NCBI GenBank assembly: GCA_910578985.1
Contig: CAJTSF010000031.1
Coordinates: forward strand, 1-25,076
DNA: 25,076 bases
Source: an uncultured Odoribacter sp.
GTDB taxonomy: Bacteria; Bacteroidota; Bacteroidia; Bacteroidales; Marinifilaceae
Direction: 5' to 3'
Shown here: positions 1 through 8,206 of the stretch, piece after piece
Position numbering within the stretch: position 1 is the stretch's first letter
Layout of the letters: each line of letters begins with the position of its first letter
Program-made: the position numbers and the translations under genes
The notes under the pieces: model-generated
What the model was told of the DNA's origin: nothing
What the model saw: the letters and a program-made list of their open reading frames with translations, nothing else
Database searches by the model: none

Positions 1-170
1 GATTCTATCGTGTGGACAAGGGCCGCTCCCGCCAAAAGGGAGGCACGGGCCTCGGGCTTGCCATCGTAAAACACGCCGTACTGTTCCACGGCGGCACCAT
101 CACCGCCACAAATAGACCTAATGGTGGTCTGAGGTTTGAGTTTACCGTAAAAAAACACGATGTGTCGTAA
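1..170 (+). CDS. Sensor histidine kinase, C-terminal fragment (5' end outside window)
   Basis: This is the last 55 codons of a two-component sensor kinase, read in the frame beginning at base 3 and ending with TAA at 168-170. The fragment starts FYRVDKGRSR and contains GGTGLGLAIVKH, the glycine-rich G2 box of the HATPase_c ATP-binding fold, followed by the typical closing strand (GGLRFEFTV). In the family this domain binds ATP and phosphorylates a histidine in the preceding dimerisation domain, which then passes phosphate to a response regulator. The wording FYRVDKGRSR...GGTGLGLAIVKH is typical of PhoR-like kinases of Bacteroidota, but the sensor part is not visible, so the stimulus cannot be stated. 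A stem-loop follows 10 bp after the stop. Confidence 0.88.
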   Translation, partial: FYRVDKGRSRQKGGTGLGLAIVKHAVLFHGGTITATNRPNGGLRFEFTVKKHDVS

Positions 171-180
171 GTCATAATAT

Positions 181-218
181 AATAATGGCGACCACTTGAT
201 GCGGTCGCCATTGTTATT
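181..218 (+). terminator. Stem-loop terminator after the histidine kinase
   Basis: AATAATGGCGACC (181-193) pairs with GGTCGCCATTGTTATT (203-218) around a 9-base loop. Ten contiguous pairs form the core and a bulge continues the stem. The T-tract is weak, so it may be a stabilising 3' hairpin as well as a terminator. The right arm also covers the stop codons of the minus-strand fragment that ends here, so it could serve both directions. Confidence 0.6.
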
Positions 219-393
219 ATAGTTTCATTCCCCTGCTTTTCTTTTGCTGTATAGGTTGTCGGATTGACTGTCGAAGTTTATTGTACTGCTCGCTAAACCA
301 TTGGCTGAGGGGTATTCGATTTACGGTTAAGGTTAGACGCTTGTCGTTATCTCGCAGAATCTGCAAAGGGGTATTATCCGTTGCAAACCCAAT
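217..393 (-). pseudogene. Orphan 3' end of an unidentified gene on the minus strand
   Basis: Reading the minus strand from about 393 down to TAA at 217-219 gives 58 sense codons that look like real protein: DNTPLQILRDNDKRLTLTV, then NRIPLSQWFSEQYNKLRQS and a basic tail ending KKSRGMKL. No start codon or 5' part exists: a TAG lies at 394-396 in the same frame, inside the helicase remnant that runs the other way. I do not recognise the family. The basic tail resembles the ends of some mobilisation or conjugation proteins of Bacteroidota, but that is only a guess. The position suggests the 3' end of a gene left behind by an insertion or deletion that also removed the 5' part of the helicase. Confidence 0.45.
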
Positions 394-1463
394 CTATTTA
401 TGCTTATGCAGGTTCTGATATAACGTTGTTTACGAATTTTAAAGAGGTTTTTGGATATGGTTTGGAGTTAAGCATTACGAAGACTTATCGTAATGCCCAA
501 GAAGTGATAGACATTGCCGGTGGTTTTATTCAAAAAAATGCATCACAGATTCGTAAGGCTTTGGTTTCTTCTAAGAAGATAAAGAATCCTATCATTATTC
601 AATCCTACACAGAAGATGTGGACCGAAAGAAATATGAGGGGAAAGGAGGAAAATATTTTTTGGTTGGGGAAACGGTGGAAAAAATAATAAAAGAAATTTT
701 ATCAGAGGATCCCAAGTCTTCCATTCTTTTGCTGGGCAGATATGGATTTGATGGCTTTAATCTTACTAAATCGGCAGATTTTGTTTATGGAGAGAGAACA
801 GGAAATATAACCTCTAAAACATTTTCGAATGTTGAAATGGAATTTATGACTGTGCATCGTGCCAAGGGGCTTGGATATGATAATGTTATTATCATTAATG
901 CTGTTGATACGGTGTATGGCTTCCCTTCTCAAGTTCAAGATGATCCAGTTCTAAAATATGTTGTGCGGGATGATCATGCAATTGAATATGCAGAAGAAAG
1001 ACGGCTTTTTTATGTAGCGCTTACGCGGACAAAGAATAGGGTGTATATTGTTACTCCACAACAGCGTCCGTCAATTTTTGTTCGCGAATTGATAAAAGAT
1101 TATCCTAATGTTATTCTTCGAGGTGAAATAGATGAGCGACAAGAAGAAACGAAAGAAATAAAGCGTTGTCCGATTTGTGGTTATCCATTGCAACTTCGTT
1201 ACAAGAAAGCTTATGGACTGAAATTGTGGATTTGTTCTAATGAACCTGAAATTTGTGATTTCATGACAAATAATTTAAAAGGTGCAGAACTTGCCATTTT
1301 AAAGTGCAATCAGTGTCGTGATGGGTATCTGATTGTAAAGGAAGGAAGGGGTGAACCTTTTCTTGGATGTACTAATTATAAGCAGGATAGAACAGGTTGT
1401 AATTGTGTCATGACAAAAGAGTACTATGGGAAGTATATAAGACAAGATTATAACTTTGAATAG
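381..1463 (+). pseudogene. 5'-truncated UvrD/HelD-like superfamily 1 DNA helicase with C-terminal zinc fingers
   Basis: The open frame encodes the C-terminal 360 or so residues of an SF1 (UvrD/Rep, helicase IV-like) helicase. It begins inside helicase motif III (QSIYAYAGSDITLF); the Walker A and Walker B motifs that must precede it are absent and the frame is closed by TGA at 306-308. Motif V (VHRAKGLGYDN, from residue 158) and motif VI (EERRLFYVALTR, from 205) are intact. Two topoisomerase-type zinc fingers follow: CPIC at 263 with later cysteines, and CNQC at 309 with later cysteines. The only start at the left is a TTG at 381 with no ribosome-binding site or promoter, so an active helicase is unlikely. 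It is noticeably AT-richer than the genes to its right, suggesting a different origin. A full family member would be roughly two to three times longer. Confidence 0.8.
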
Positions 1464-1492
1464 CAGTTTTGACACAAAATTGTCATCCGTAG

Positions 1493-1524
1493 TTTGCAAT
1501 TTATGGAAAAACCTTTTACCTTTG
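1493..1524 (+). promoter_or_regulatory. Bacteroidota-type promoter of the AAA ATPase gene
   Basis: TTTG at 1493-1496 and TACCTTTG at 1517-1524 are separated by 20 bp and match the -33/-7 consensus (TTTG, TAnnTTTG) of the primary sigma factor in Bacteroidota. Transcription would start near 1531, which lies downstream of the first possible ATG of the next gene (1526) and upstream of the ATG at 1544. A small palindrome, TGACA (1470-1474) and TGTCA (1481-1485), sits just upstream and could be an operator or the end of the previous transcript. Confidence 0.7.
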
Positions 1525-1543
1525 CATGGCAAAAACGGATGGA

Positions 1544-2722
1544 ATGAACAGTCTGGAGACGACATACAGGACTTTGTTGAAGGAGCGCCCCTCGCTCATC
1601 CGGCGCGGGTTGATGGATAAAATCAACCGCGAGAGCCGCTTGATTGCGGTGAAGGGAAGCCGGGGGGTGGGGAAGACGACGTTCCTGCTGGACTACGCGC
1701 GGGCGTACCACGCGGAGGACAGGGCGTGCCTGTATGTGAACGTGAACAACCTGTTTATCGCGAACGACGGGCTCTTCCATGCCGTGGAGCATTTCCACAA
1801 GCTGGGCGGGAAGGTGTTGCTGCTGGACCAGGTGCACAAGTATCCGGGGTGGGACAGGGAGTTGCGGGCGTGCTACGATGCGTTCCCCGATTTGCAGATT
1901 GTCTTTACCGCTTCGTCGATTGTGCGTATCAACACGAATCCTTATTTGCAGGGGGTGGTGGATATGTATAATCTGAGCGGACTGTCGTTTCGGGAGTTCC
2001 TGGAGCTGGAGACGGGGGAGCGTTTCCCGGTGTATCCGTTCGGGGATATCGTGGAGCGGCATGAGGAGATTGTGGAGGACATCTTGAAGAAGGTGCGGCC
2101 GTTGGCGCATTTCGGGAACTATCTGCAGTACGGCTATTACCCGATTTACCTGGAGCAGAAGTCGCATATCGACTATTTGCTGAAGAACGTGAACCTGACG
2201 CTGGAGTTCGACATCCCGTATATCAGCCAGATTGATTTGAAGTACCTCGTGAAACTGAAGCAGTTGTTGTATATGGTGGCGGTGGATGCGACGTGCGCGG
2301 TGAACGTGAGCAAGTTGAGCGCGGCGATCGGCGTGTCGCGGGCGACGGTGATGAACTACCTGTCGTACATGCGGAACGCGCGCCTGCTGACGCTGTTATA
2401 CGAGGAGGGGAACGACGACGAGAGCGGGCGGAAGCCGAAGAAGATGTATATGCACAATCCGAACCTGCTGAATGCCGTGTGCCTGGATGACACGGACCCG
2501 GAGGTGGTGCGGAAGTCGTTTTTCCTGAGCCAGTTGTGCCCGATATATTCGATGAACTACACGGAGCAGGCGGACTTCCTCGTGGAGGGGCGCTATCCGG
2601 TGACGGTGTGCCGCGGGGGACGCGGGGGGAAGGCGGAGGCGCCGGTGGTGAGGATGGAGGATATGATCGAGCGGGGGAGGGGGAATGTGGTGCCGTTGTG
2701 GCTGGCGGGTTTTGTGTATTAA
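1544..2722 (+). CDS. AAA_14/DUF4143-like P-loop ATPase with degenerate nuclease motif
   Basis: This is a P-loop ATPase of the AAA_14 family, which often carries a DUF4143 C-terminal part; the cellular role of these proteins is poorly known. Numbering from the upstream ATG at 1526, Walker A is GSRGVGKTT (from residue 44), Walker B is KVLLLDQVHKY (96-106), and IVFTASS fits sensor 1. A winged-helix segment lies near VSKLSAAIGVSRATVMNYL, and the C-terminal part contains ADFLVEGRYPVTV, which resembles the PD-(D/E)XK-like strand of relatives but with altered acidic and lysine residues. The Walker B glutamate is replaced by glutamine (Q102). I chose ATG 1544 because the promoter overlaps ATG 1526, so the transcript probably begins between them; starting at 1526 would add six residues. 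It is a stand-alone gene before the oxidoreductase. Confidence 0.78.
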   Translation: MNSLETTYRTLLKERPSLIRRGLMDKINRESRLIAVKGSRGVGKTTFLLDYARAYHAEDRACLYVNVNNLFIANDGLFHAVEHFHKLGGKVLLLDQVHKYPGWDRELRACYDAFPDLQIVFTASSIVRINTNPYLQGVVDMYNLSGLSFREFLELETGERFPVYPFGDIVERHEEIVEDILKKVRPLAHFGNYLQYGYYPIYLEQKSHIDYLLKNVNLTLEFDIPYISQIDLKYLVKLKQLLYMVAVDATCAVNVSKLSAAIGVSRATVMNYLSYMRNARLLTLLYEEGNDDESGRKPKKMYMHNPNLLNAVCLDDTDPEVVRKSFFLSQLCPIYSMNYTEQADFLVEGRYPVTVCRGGRGGKAEAPVVRMEDMIERGRGNVVPLWLAGFVY

Positions 2723-2772
2723 GAAATGAGGGAATAAAAGTTATATATTGTTGTTGATTTAATTTTTACAAA

Positions 2773-5700
2773 ATGGCAAAAGAGAAAAAGTTTATCACCT
2801 GTGATGGAAACGCCGCTGCCGCGCATATCGCGTATATGTTCAGCGAGGTGTCGTGTATTTATCCCATTACCCCGTCGTCGCCGATGGCGGAGTATGTGGA
2901 CGAGTGGGCTGCCAAAGGGCGGAAGAACATGTTCGGCGAGACGGTGCGCCTGGTGGAGATGCAGTCGGAGGCGGGTGCTGCAGGCGCCGTGCACGGCTCT
3001 CTGCAGGCGGGTGCGCTGACGACCACTTATACGGCGTCGCAGGGTTTGTTGCTGATGATTCCGAACATGTATAAGATTGCCGGCGAGTTGCTGCCGTGCG
3101 TGTTCCATGTGAGCGCGCGTGCGCTGGCAGCCCATGCGCTGAATATTTTCGGCGACCATGCCGACATTTATTCTGCACGCCAGACGGGATTCGCGATGCT
3201 GGCGTCGGGTTCGGTGCAGGAGGTGATGGATTTGTCGGCGGTGTCGCATCTGACCGCCATCAAGTCGCGCATCCCGTTCGTGAATTTCTTCGACGGTTTC
3301 CGCACCTCGCACGAGATTCAGAAAATCGAGGAGTTGCAGATGGAGGATGTGAAGGGACTGGTGGACATGGAGGCTTTGCAGGCATTCCGCAACCGCGCCC
3401 TGACGTCGGAGAACCCCGTGACGCGCGGTACGGCGCAGAACCCGGACATCTATTTCCAGGGTCGCGAGGCGTCCAACAAGTTCATGGACGCGGTGCCGGA
3501 CATGGTAGCCGATTATATGGCGAAAATCAGCGCCATCACGGGACGCACGTACCGTCCGTTCGACTATTACGGAGCGCCCGACGCGGAGAACATCATCATT
3601 GCGATGGGTTCCGTGACGGAGACCATCCGCGAGGTGATCGACTATGAGAATGCCAGCGGGAAGAAGGTCGGCATGGTGGCAGTCCACCTGTACCGCCCCT
3701 TCTCCGCAAAATATTTCTTAGAGGCTGTTCCGGCGTCCGTGAAGCGTATCACGGTGCTGGACCGCACGAAAGAGCCGGGAGCGAACGGCGATCCGTTGTA
3801 TCTGGACGTGCGGGAGGTGTTCTACGGCAAGGAGCATGCGCCGGTCATCGTGGGCGGACGCTACGGCATGGGTTCCAAGGATGTGACCCCGTCGCAGATT
3901 ATCGCCGTGTATAAGAACATGGAGCGCAGCGAACCGAAGAACCAGTTCACGCTGGGTATCGTGGACGATGTGACGTTCCGTTCGCTGCCTGCCGAGGAGG
4001 ATGTGAAGATGACGCCTGCGGGCACTTACGAGGCGAAGTTCTACGGTCTGGGTTCCGACGGTACGGTGGGTGCCAACAAGAACTCCATCAAGATTATCGG
4101 CGGGGCGACGGACAAGTATTGCCAGGCTTATTTTGCCTATGACTCCAAGAAGTCCGGCGGTTTCACGGCTTCTCACCTGCGTTTCGGCGATGCGCCCATC
4201 CGTTCGACGTATCTGATTACGACGCCCGACTTCGTGGCTTGCCATGTGCCGGCGTACATCCACATGTACGACGTATTGAAGGGCTTGCAGAAAGGCGGTT
4301 CGTTCCTGTTGAACTCCATCTGGGACGAGGAGGAGACGAAAAAGCACCTGCCGAACAGCATGAAGCGTTACCTGGCGGAGAATGACATCAATTTCTATAT
4401 CATCAACGGTACGAAAATCGGCCAGGAATTAGGATTGGGCAACCGGACGAACACCATCATGCAGAGCGCCTTCTTCAAGATTACGAACGTGATTCCCTAC
4501 GAGTTGGCGGTGAAGGAGATGAAGGCTGCCATCGACAAGTCCTACGGCAAGAAAGGCGAGGCTGTGGTGAACATGAACTATGCGGCAGTGGACGCCGGCG
4601 GCAAGGAGGGCAACCTGGTGAAGGTGACCGTTCCCGCCGAGTGGAAGAATCTGCCTGCCGATGAGGAGAAGCACGATGAGAACCGTCCGGCGTTTATCCG
4701 CAACATCGTGGACGTGATGAACGCGCAGAAGGGCGACGATCTGCCGGTGAGCGCTTTCAACGGGTATGAGGACGGAACGTTCCCCAGCGGTACGGCGAAG
4801 TACGAAAAGCGCGGTATTGCCGTGAATGTTCCGGAGTGGCAGGTGGAGAACTGCATCCAGTGCAACCAGTGTGCGTATGTGTGTCCTCACGCAGCCATCC
4901 GTCCGTTCCTGATGAGCGACGGGGAGTTGGCGGCAGCGCCCGCCGGCACGCAGTCCAAGCCCGCCATCGGCAAGGAGTTGGCAGGCTACCATTTCCGGAT
5001 TCAGGTGTCCCCGCTCGACTGTACGGGTTGCGGCAACTGTGCCGACGTATGTCCCGCCAAGACCAAGGCGCTGGTGATGAAGCCGCTGGAAAGCCAGGAG
5101 GCTGAAATCGGGCGTTGGACCCATATGGACACGAAGGTGGGCTACAAGCAGGTGGTGGAACCGAATAATGTGAAAAATTCGCAGTTCCAGCAGCCGTTGT
5201 TCGAGTTCTCGGGAGCTTGTGCCGGTTGCGGGGAGACTCCGTATATCAAATTGATTTCGCAGTTGTTCGGCGAGCGGATGATGGTGGCGAACGCCACGGG
5301 ATGTTCTTCCATCTACGGCGGTTCGGCTCCTTCGACTCCGTATTGCACGAATTACGAAAGCGGACGCGGACCGGCTTGGGCGAACTCGTTGTTCGAGGAT
5401 AACGCCGAGTTCGGTTTCGGTATGGCGGAAGGTGCCAACCGTCTGCGCGACAGGGCAAAGAGAATGGTGGAAGAGAACCTGAACAGCTTTGCCGCCGCAA
5501 CGCAGGAGGCTGCACGGGCATGGCTGGAGGCTTACAATGACGGCGAGAAGACGCTGGCGGTGAGCGATGCCATGACGGCTGCCTTGGAGAAGGAGAGCGC
5601 TCCGGTTGCCAAGGAAATCCTGATGCTGAAGAACTATTTCACGAAGAAGTCGCAGTGGATATTCGGCGGTGACGGTTGGGCTTACGACATCGGTTACGGC

Positions 5701-6309
5701 GGTGTGGACCACGTGCTGGCCAGCGGCAAGGACGTGAATGTGCTGGTGGTGGATACCGAGGTGTATTCCAATACGGGCGGCCAGTCGTCCAAATCGACGC
5801 CTGCCGGTGCGGTTGCCAAGTTTGCAGCCAGCGGCAAGCGGGTGCGGAAGAAGGATTTGGGCATGATGGCGATGTCTTACGGTTATGTGTATGTGGCACA
5901 GGTGGCGATGGGCGCCAACCAGGCACAGTATATGAAAGCCCTGAAAGAGGCGGAGGCTTATCCCGGACCTTCCTTGATTATCGCTTATGCACCGTGTATC
6001 AACCATGGGTTGAAGTCGAGCATGGGCAAGTCGCAGCAGGAGGAGAAGAAAGCGGTGGAATGCGGTTACTGGCAGTTGTACCGTTACAACCCGCTGCTGG
6101 AGGAGGAAGGAAAGAATCCGTTCCAGTTGGATTCCAAGGAACCGGATTATTCCAAGTTCCGCGAGTTCCTGATGGGCGAGGTGCGTTTTAACTCGCTGGT
6201 GAAAGCGGCTCCGGAAGATGCGGAGCGCCTGTTTACCGCGACGGAGAACGACGCGAAGTGGAAGTTGAACGGCTACAAGCGTTTGGCTGCCATGGAGTAC
6301 GGCAAGTAA
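2773..6309 (+). CDS. nifJ: Pyruvate:ferredoxin (flavodoxin) oxidoreductase
   Basis: This cytoplasmic enzyme oxidises pyruvate with CoA to acetyl-CoA and CO2 and passes electrons to ferredoxin or flavodoxin; it is central to anaerobic fermentation. The 1178-residue chain has the usual single-subunit length and domain order: N-terminal pyrimidine-binding domain (CDGNAAAAHIAYMFSE, YPITPSSPMAEYVDEW), the central domains, two 4Fe-4S clusters (CIQCNQCAYVCP from residue 694 and CTGCGNCADVCP from 750), and the thiamine-diphosphate domain (GACAGCGETP around 816, GDGWAYDIGYGG from 967, NTGGQSSKSTPAGA). The CINHG motif near the C-terminus belongs to the proximal-cluster region. All expected cysteines are present and nothing appears truncated. 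It starts at ATG 2773, 50 bp after the ATPase gene; no clear TAnnTTTG promoter is visible in that gap, so the promoter is undetermined. A bidirectional terminator follows. Confidence 0.97.
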   Translation: MAKEKKFITCDGNAAAAHIAYMFSEVSCIYPITPSSPMAEYVDEWAAKGRKNMFGETVRLVEMQSEAGAAGAVHGSLQAGALTTTYTASQGLLLMIPNMYKIAGELLPCVFHVSARALAAHALNIFGDHADIYSARQTGFAMLASGSVQEVMDLSAVSHLTAIKSRIPFVNFFDGFRTSHEIQKIEELQMEDVKGLVDMEALQAFRNRALTSENPVTRGTAQNPDIYFQGREASNKFMDAVPDMVADYMAKISAITGRTYRPFDYYGAPDAENIIIAMGSVTETIREVIDYENASGKKVGMVAVHLYRPFSAKYFLEAVPASVKRITVLDRTKEPGANGDPLYLDVREVFYGKEHAPVIVGGRYGMGSKDVTPSQIIAVYKNMERSEPKNQFTLGIVDDVTFRSLPAEEDVKMTPAGTYEAKFYGLGSDGTVGANKNSIKIIGGATDKYCQAYFAYDSKKSGGFTASHLRFGDAPIRSTYLITTPDFVACHVPAYIHMYDVLKGLQKGGSFLLNSIWDEEETKKHLPNSMKRYLAENDINFYIINGTKIGQELGLGNRTNTIMQSAFFKITNVIPYELAVKEMKAAIDKSYGKKGEAVVNMNYAAVDAGGKEGNLVKVTVPAEWKNLPADEEKHDENRPAFIRNIVDVMNAQKGDDLPVSAFNGYEDGTFPSGTAKYEKRGIAVNVPEWQVENCIQCNQCAYVCPHAAIRPFLMSDGELAAAPAGTQSKPAIGKELAGYHFRIQVSPLDCTGCGNCADVCPAKTKALVMKPLESQEAEIGRWTHMDTKVGYKQVVEPNNVKNSQFQQPLFEFSGACAGCGETPYIKLISQLFGERMMVANATGCSSIYGGSAPSTPYCTNYESGRGPAWANSLFEDNAEFGFGMAEGANRLRDRAKRMVEENLNSFAAATQEAARAWLEAYNDGEKTLAVSDAMTAALEKESAPVAKEILMLKNYFTKKSQWIFGGDGWAYDIGYGGVDHVLASGKDVNVLVVDTEVYSNTGGQSSKSTPAGAVAKFAASGKRVRKKDLGMMAMSYGYVYVAQVAMGANQAQYMKALKEAEAYPGPSLIIAYAPCINHGLKSSMGKSQQEEKKAVECGYWQLYRYNPLLEEEGKNPFQLDSKEPDYSKFREFLMGEVRFNSLVKAAPEDAERLFTATENDAKWKLNGYKRLAAMEYGK

Positions 6310-6332
6310 AGACGGATGCCTGTCATAAAAGA

Positions 6333-6360
6333 AGGGGGCGGTTCGAAAGAACCGCCCCCT
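6333..6360. terminator. Bidirectional terminator between convergent genes
   Basis: AGGGGGCGGTTC (6333-6344) and GAACCGCCCCCT (6349-6360) form a perfect 12-bp stem with a GAAA tetraloop. It lies 23 bp after the oxidoreductase stop and 18 bp from the stop of the convergent phosphohexomutase gene. The T-run is better in the minus direction (TTCTTTTAT), so it should serve both transcripts but act more strongly on the minus strand. Confidence 0.88.
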
Positions 6361-6378
6361 ATTTGTTGTACTTGCCCT

Positions 6379-8121
6379 TTACAGGATGTGCAAATCGGCG
6401 ATGATGGCGTCGATTTTGGCTTCGGCTTCGGCTTGTGCGCGGTGGAAATCCGCGGTGGAGTCCATGGCGGCACGGGCTTCGAAGTAGAATTTGATTTTGG
6501 GTTCGGTGCCCGACGGGCGCACGGAGATTTTGCAGCCGTCCGCCAGGAAGAACTGGAGCACGTCGCTGGTGGTGGGGAAGTCCATGGCACGGGTTGCCCC
6601 GGTGGTCAGGTCGGTTTCCGTCAGGTCGGCATAGTCTTTCTTGACGAGGATGGCGCTGCCGTTGATGGTTGCCGGGGTTTCGTGGCGGAAGTGGTGCATC
6701 ATCTCTTGGATTTCCCGGGCGCCGGTCAGCCCCTTGCGTACGATATAGACCATCTTTTCCTGGGAGAAGCCGTATTCGGCGTAGATTTCCAGCAGCAGCC
6801 CGAACAGGGTTTTGCCGTTGTCTTTTGCCCAGGCGGCAATTTCCGCCATCAGGGAGGTGGAAGATACGCCGTCTTTGTCGCGCGTGAAAGAGCCCGGCAT
6901 GAATCCGAACGACTCTTCACCGGCACCGATGTACCCTTCGGCGCCGAGTCTGCGTACCATGTCGGCAATCCATTTGAAGCCGGTGTACACGTCATGGCAG
7001 GGTATGCCGTTCTTCTCGGCGATGTCTTTCAAGAGTTCGCTGGTGACGATGGTCTTCCCCGTGTATTCGTTGCCCCGGAGCAATCCCGATTCCCGCCGGC
7101 GTTTGATGATGTACCAGGTGAAGATGATATTGGTCTGGTTACCGTTGAGAAGAATCCATTCGTTGCGGTCGTCTTTCACGGCGATGCCGATGCGGTCTCC
7201 GTCGGGATCGCACGCCATGGCGAGGTCGGCATCTATTTCGCGCGCTTTGTCGAGTGCCATTTTAAAGGCGGCGGGCTCTTCGGGGTTGGCGGATGCCACG
7301 GTAGGGAAGTCGCCGTCGGTCACCATTTGCTCCGGCACGGTGGTGATGTTGGTGAATCCCCAGTGGCGCAGGGAGTCGGGCACCAGTTTGTAGGTGGTGC
7401 CGTGCAGGGGGGTGAATACGATTTTCAGGTCATGCTGGCGGCGGACGGCGTCCGGGGAGAGCATGAGCGTCTTGACGGTGTCGAGGTATTTTTTATCGAA
7501 TTCCTCGCCTAATATCCTGATGCGTTCGGGGACGCCTTGGAAGCGGATGTCTTCGACCCTGACCTTCTTGACCTCGTCGATGACGTTTTTGTCGTGCGGG
7601 GGTACGAGTTGGGAGCCGTCGTTCCAATAGGCTTTATAGCCGTTGTATTCCTTGGGGTTATGTGAAGCGGTGATGATGACGCCCCCTTTGCATCCGAGTT
7701 CCCGGATGGCGAAAGACATTTCGGGGGTGGGGCGCAGGGCTTCGAACAGGTATGCGGTGATGCCGTTGGCGGAGAAGATGGCTGCCGCGGTTTCCGCGTA
7801 TTCGCGGGAGTGGTGGCGGCAGTCGTGCCCGATACATACGGCGTTTTCCTCACCGGGGAACATGCGGTTGATGTAGTTGGAGAATCCCTGGGTGGCAGTG
7901 CCTACGGTATAGCGGTTCATGCGGTTGGTGCCGGCACCCATGATGCCGCGCAGCCCGCCGGTGCCGAATTCCAGGTCGCCATAGAAAGAGTCGATGAGTT
8001 CCGAGGGGTCTGCAGCTTCGAGCAGGCGTTTGACCTGCGCCCGGGTATCCCGGTCGTAAGCATCGCTTAGCCATGCGTTTGCTTTCCGGGTGGCTTGTTG
8101 GATAATGTCTTGGTTTTCCAT
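6379..8121 (-). CDS. Phosphoglucomutase/phosphomannomutase (alpha-D-phosphohexomutase)
   Basis: This cytoplasmic enzyme interconverts hexose 1-phosphates and 6-phosphates, feeding glycolysis and sugar-nucleotide synthesis. The 580-residue protein has the family's four signatures in order: the phosphoserine loop TASHNPKEYNGYK with catalytic Ser153, the metal-binding loop DPDGDR at 305-310, the sugar-binding loop GEESFG at 401-406, and the phosphate-binding loop RPSGTEPK at 535-542. The N-terminal FGTGGLRG motif is typical of the long PgcA-like/PGM2-like branch found in Bacteroidota. Whether glucose or mannose phosphate is preferred cannot be read from these motifs. It starts at ATG 8119-8121 and has its own promoter, whose -33 box lies within the terminator hairpin of the L19 gene upstream. 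It ends at the shared hairpin with the oxidoreductase. Confidence 0.95.
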   Translation of the reverse strand: MENQDIIQQATRKANAWLSDAYDRDTRAQVKRLLEAADPSELIDSFYGDLEFGTGGLRGIMGAGTNRMNRYTVGTATQGFSNYINRMFPGEENAVCIGHDCRHHSREYAETAAAIFSANGITAYLFEALRPTPEMSFAIRELGCKGGVIITASHNPKEYNGYKAYWNDGSQLVPPHDKNVIDEVKKVRVEDIRFQGVPERIRILGEEFDKKYLDTVKTLMLSPDAVRRQHDLKIVFTPLHGTTYKLVPDSLRHWGFTNITTVPEQMVTDGDFPTVASANPEEPAAFKMALDKAREIDADLAMACDPDGDRIGIAVKDDRNEWILLNGNQTNIIFTWYIIKRRRESGLLRGNEYTGKTIVTSELLKDIAEKNGIPCHDVYTGFKWIADMVRRLGAEGYIGAGEESFGFMPGSFTRDKDGVSSTSLMAEIAAWAKDNGKTLFGLLLEIYAEYGFSQEKMVYIVRKGLTGAREIQEMMHHFRHETPATINGSAILVKKDYADLTETDLTTGATRAMDFPTTSDVLQFFLADGCKISVRPSGTEPKIKFYFEARAAMDSTADFHRAQAEAEAKIDAIIADLHIL

Positions 8122-8144
8122 GGTTCTTGTTTTATGTGATGTGG

Positions 8145-8175
8145 CAAAGGTAGGAAAATAAAAAAGCCTTGCAAA
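8145..8175 (-). promoter_or_regulatory. Promoter of the phosphohexomutase gene, overlapping the rplS terminator
   Basis: On the minus strand TTTG (8175-8172) and TACCTTTG (8152-8145) are separated by 19 bp, a full match to the Bacteroidota -33/-7 consensus. The -33 box is made of the loop and the first base of the downstream arm of the rplS terminator. Transcription would begin near 8138, leaving a leader of about 17 bases before the ATG. Confidence 0.78.
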
Positions 8176-8189
8176 CGCAAGGCTTTTTT
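8160..8189 (-). terminator. Rho-independent terminator of rplS
   Basis: The minus strand carries an A-tract, GCCTTGC, a 4-base loop GTTT, GCAAGGC and a run of six T. The stem has seven GC-rich pairs extended by A-T pairs. It lies 17 bp after the rplS stop. The A/T tracts on both sides make it potentially bidirectional, though no plus-strand gene needs it. Confidence 0.9.
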
Positions 8190-8206
8190 ATTTTCTGCTT
8201 GGGAAA

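Noticed and set aside
1448..2167. A 239-codon open frame antisense to the ATPase gene
   Set aside because: The protein is low-complexity and basic, matches no fold I can see, and lies wholly over conserved ATPase motifs on the other strand.
2723..2772. A promoter directly upstream of the oxidoreductase gene
   Set aside because: The gap is AT-rich, but no TAnnTTTG with a -33 box at 19-21 bp could be found; TATATTG at 2744 lacks one base and a partner.
4429..6006. A 525-codon open frame antisense to the oxidoreductase gene
   Set aside because: It mirrors the GC-rich codon pattern of the sense gene, is rich in His, Arg and Leu with no recognisable domain, and has no promoter. It is a compositional shadow.
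6316..7512. A 398-codon open frame antisense to the phosphohexomutase gene
   Set aside because: It starts inside the shared terminator and only reflects the codon pattern of the real gene on the minus strand.
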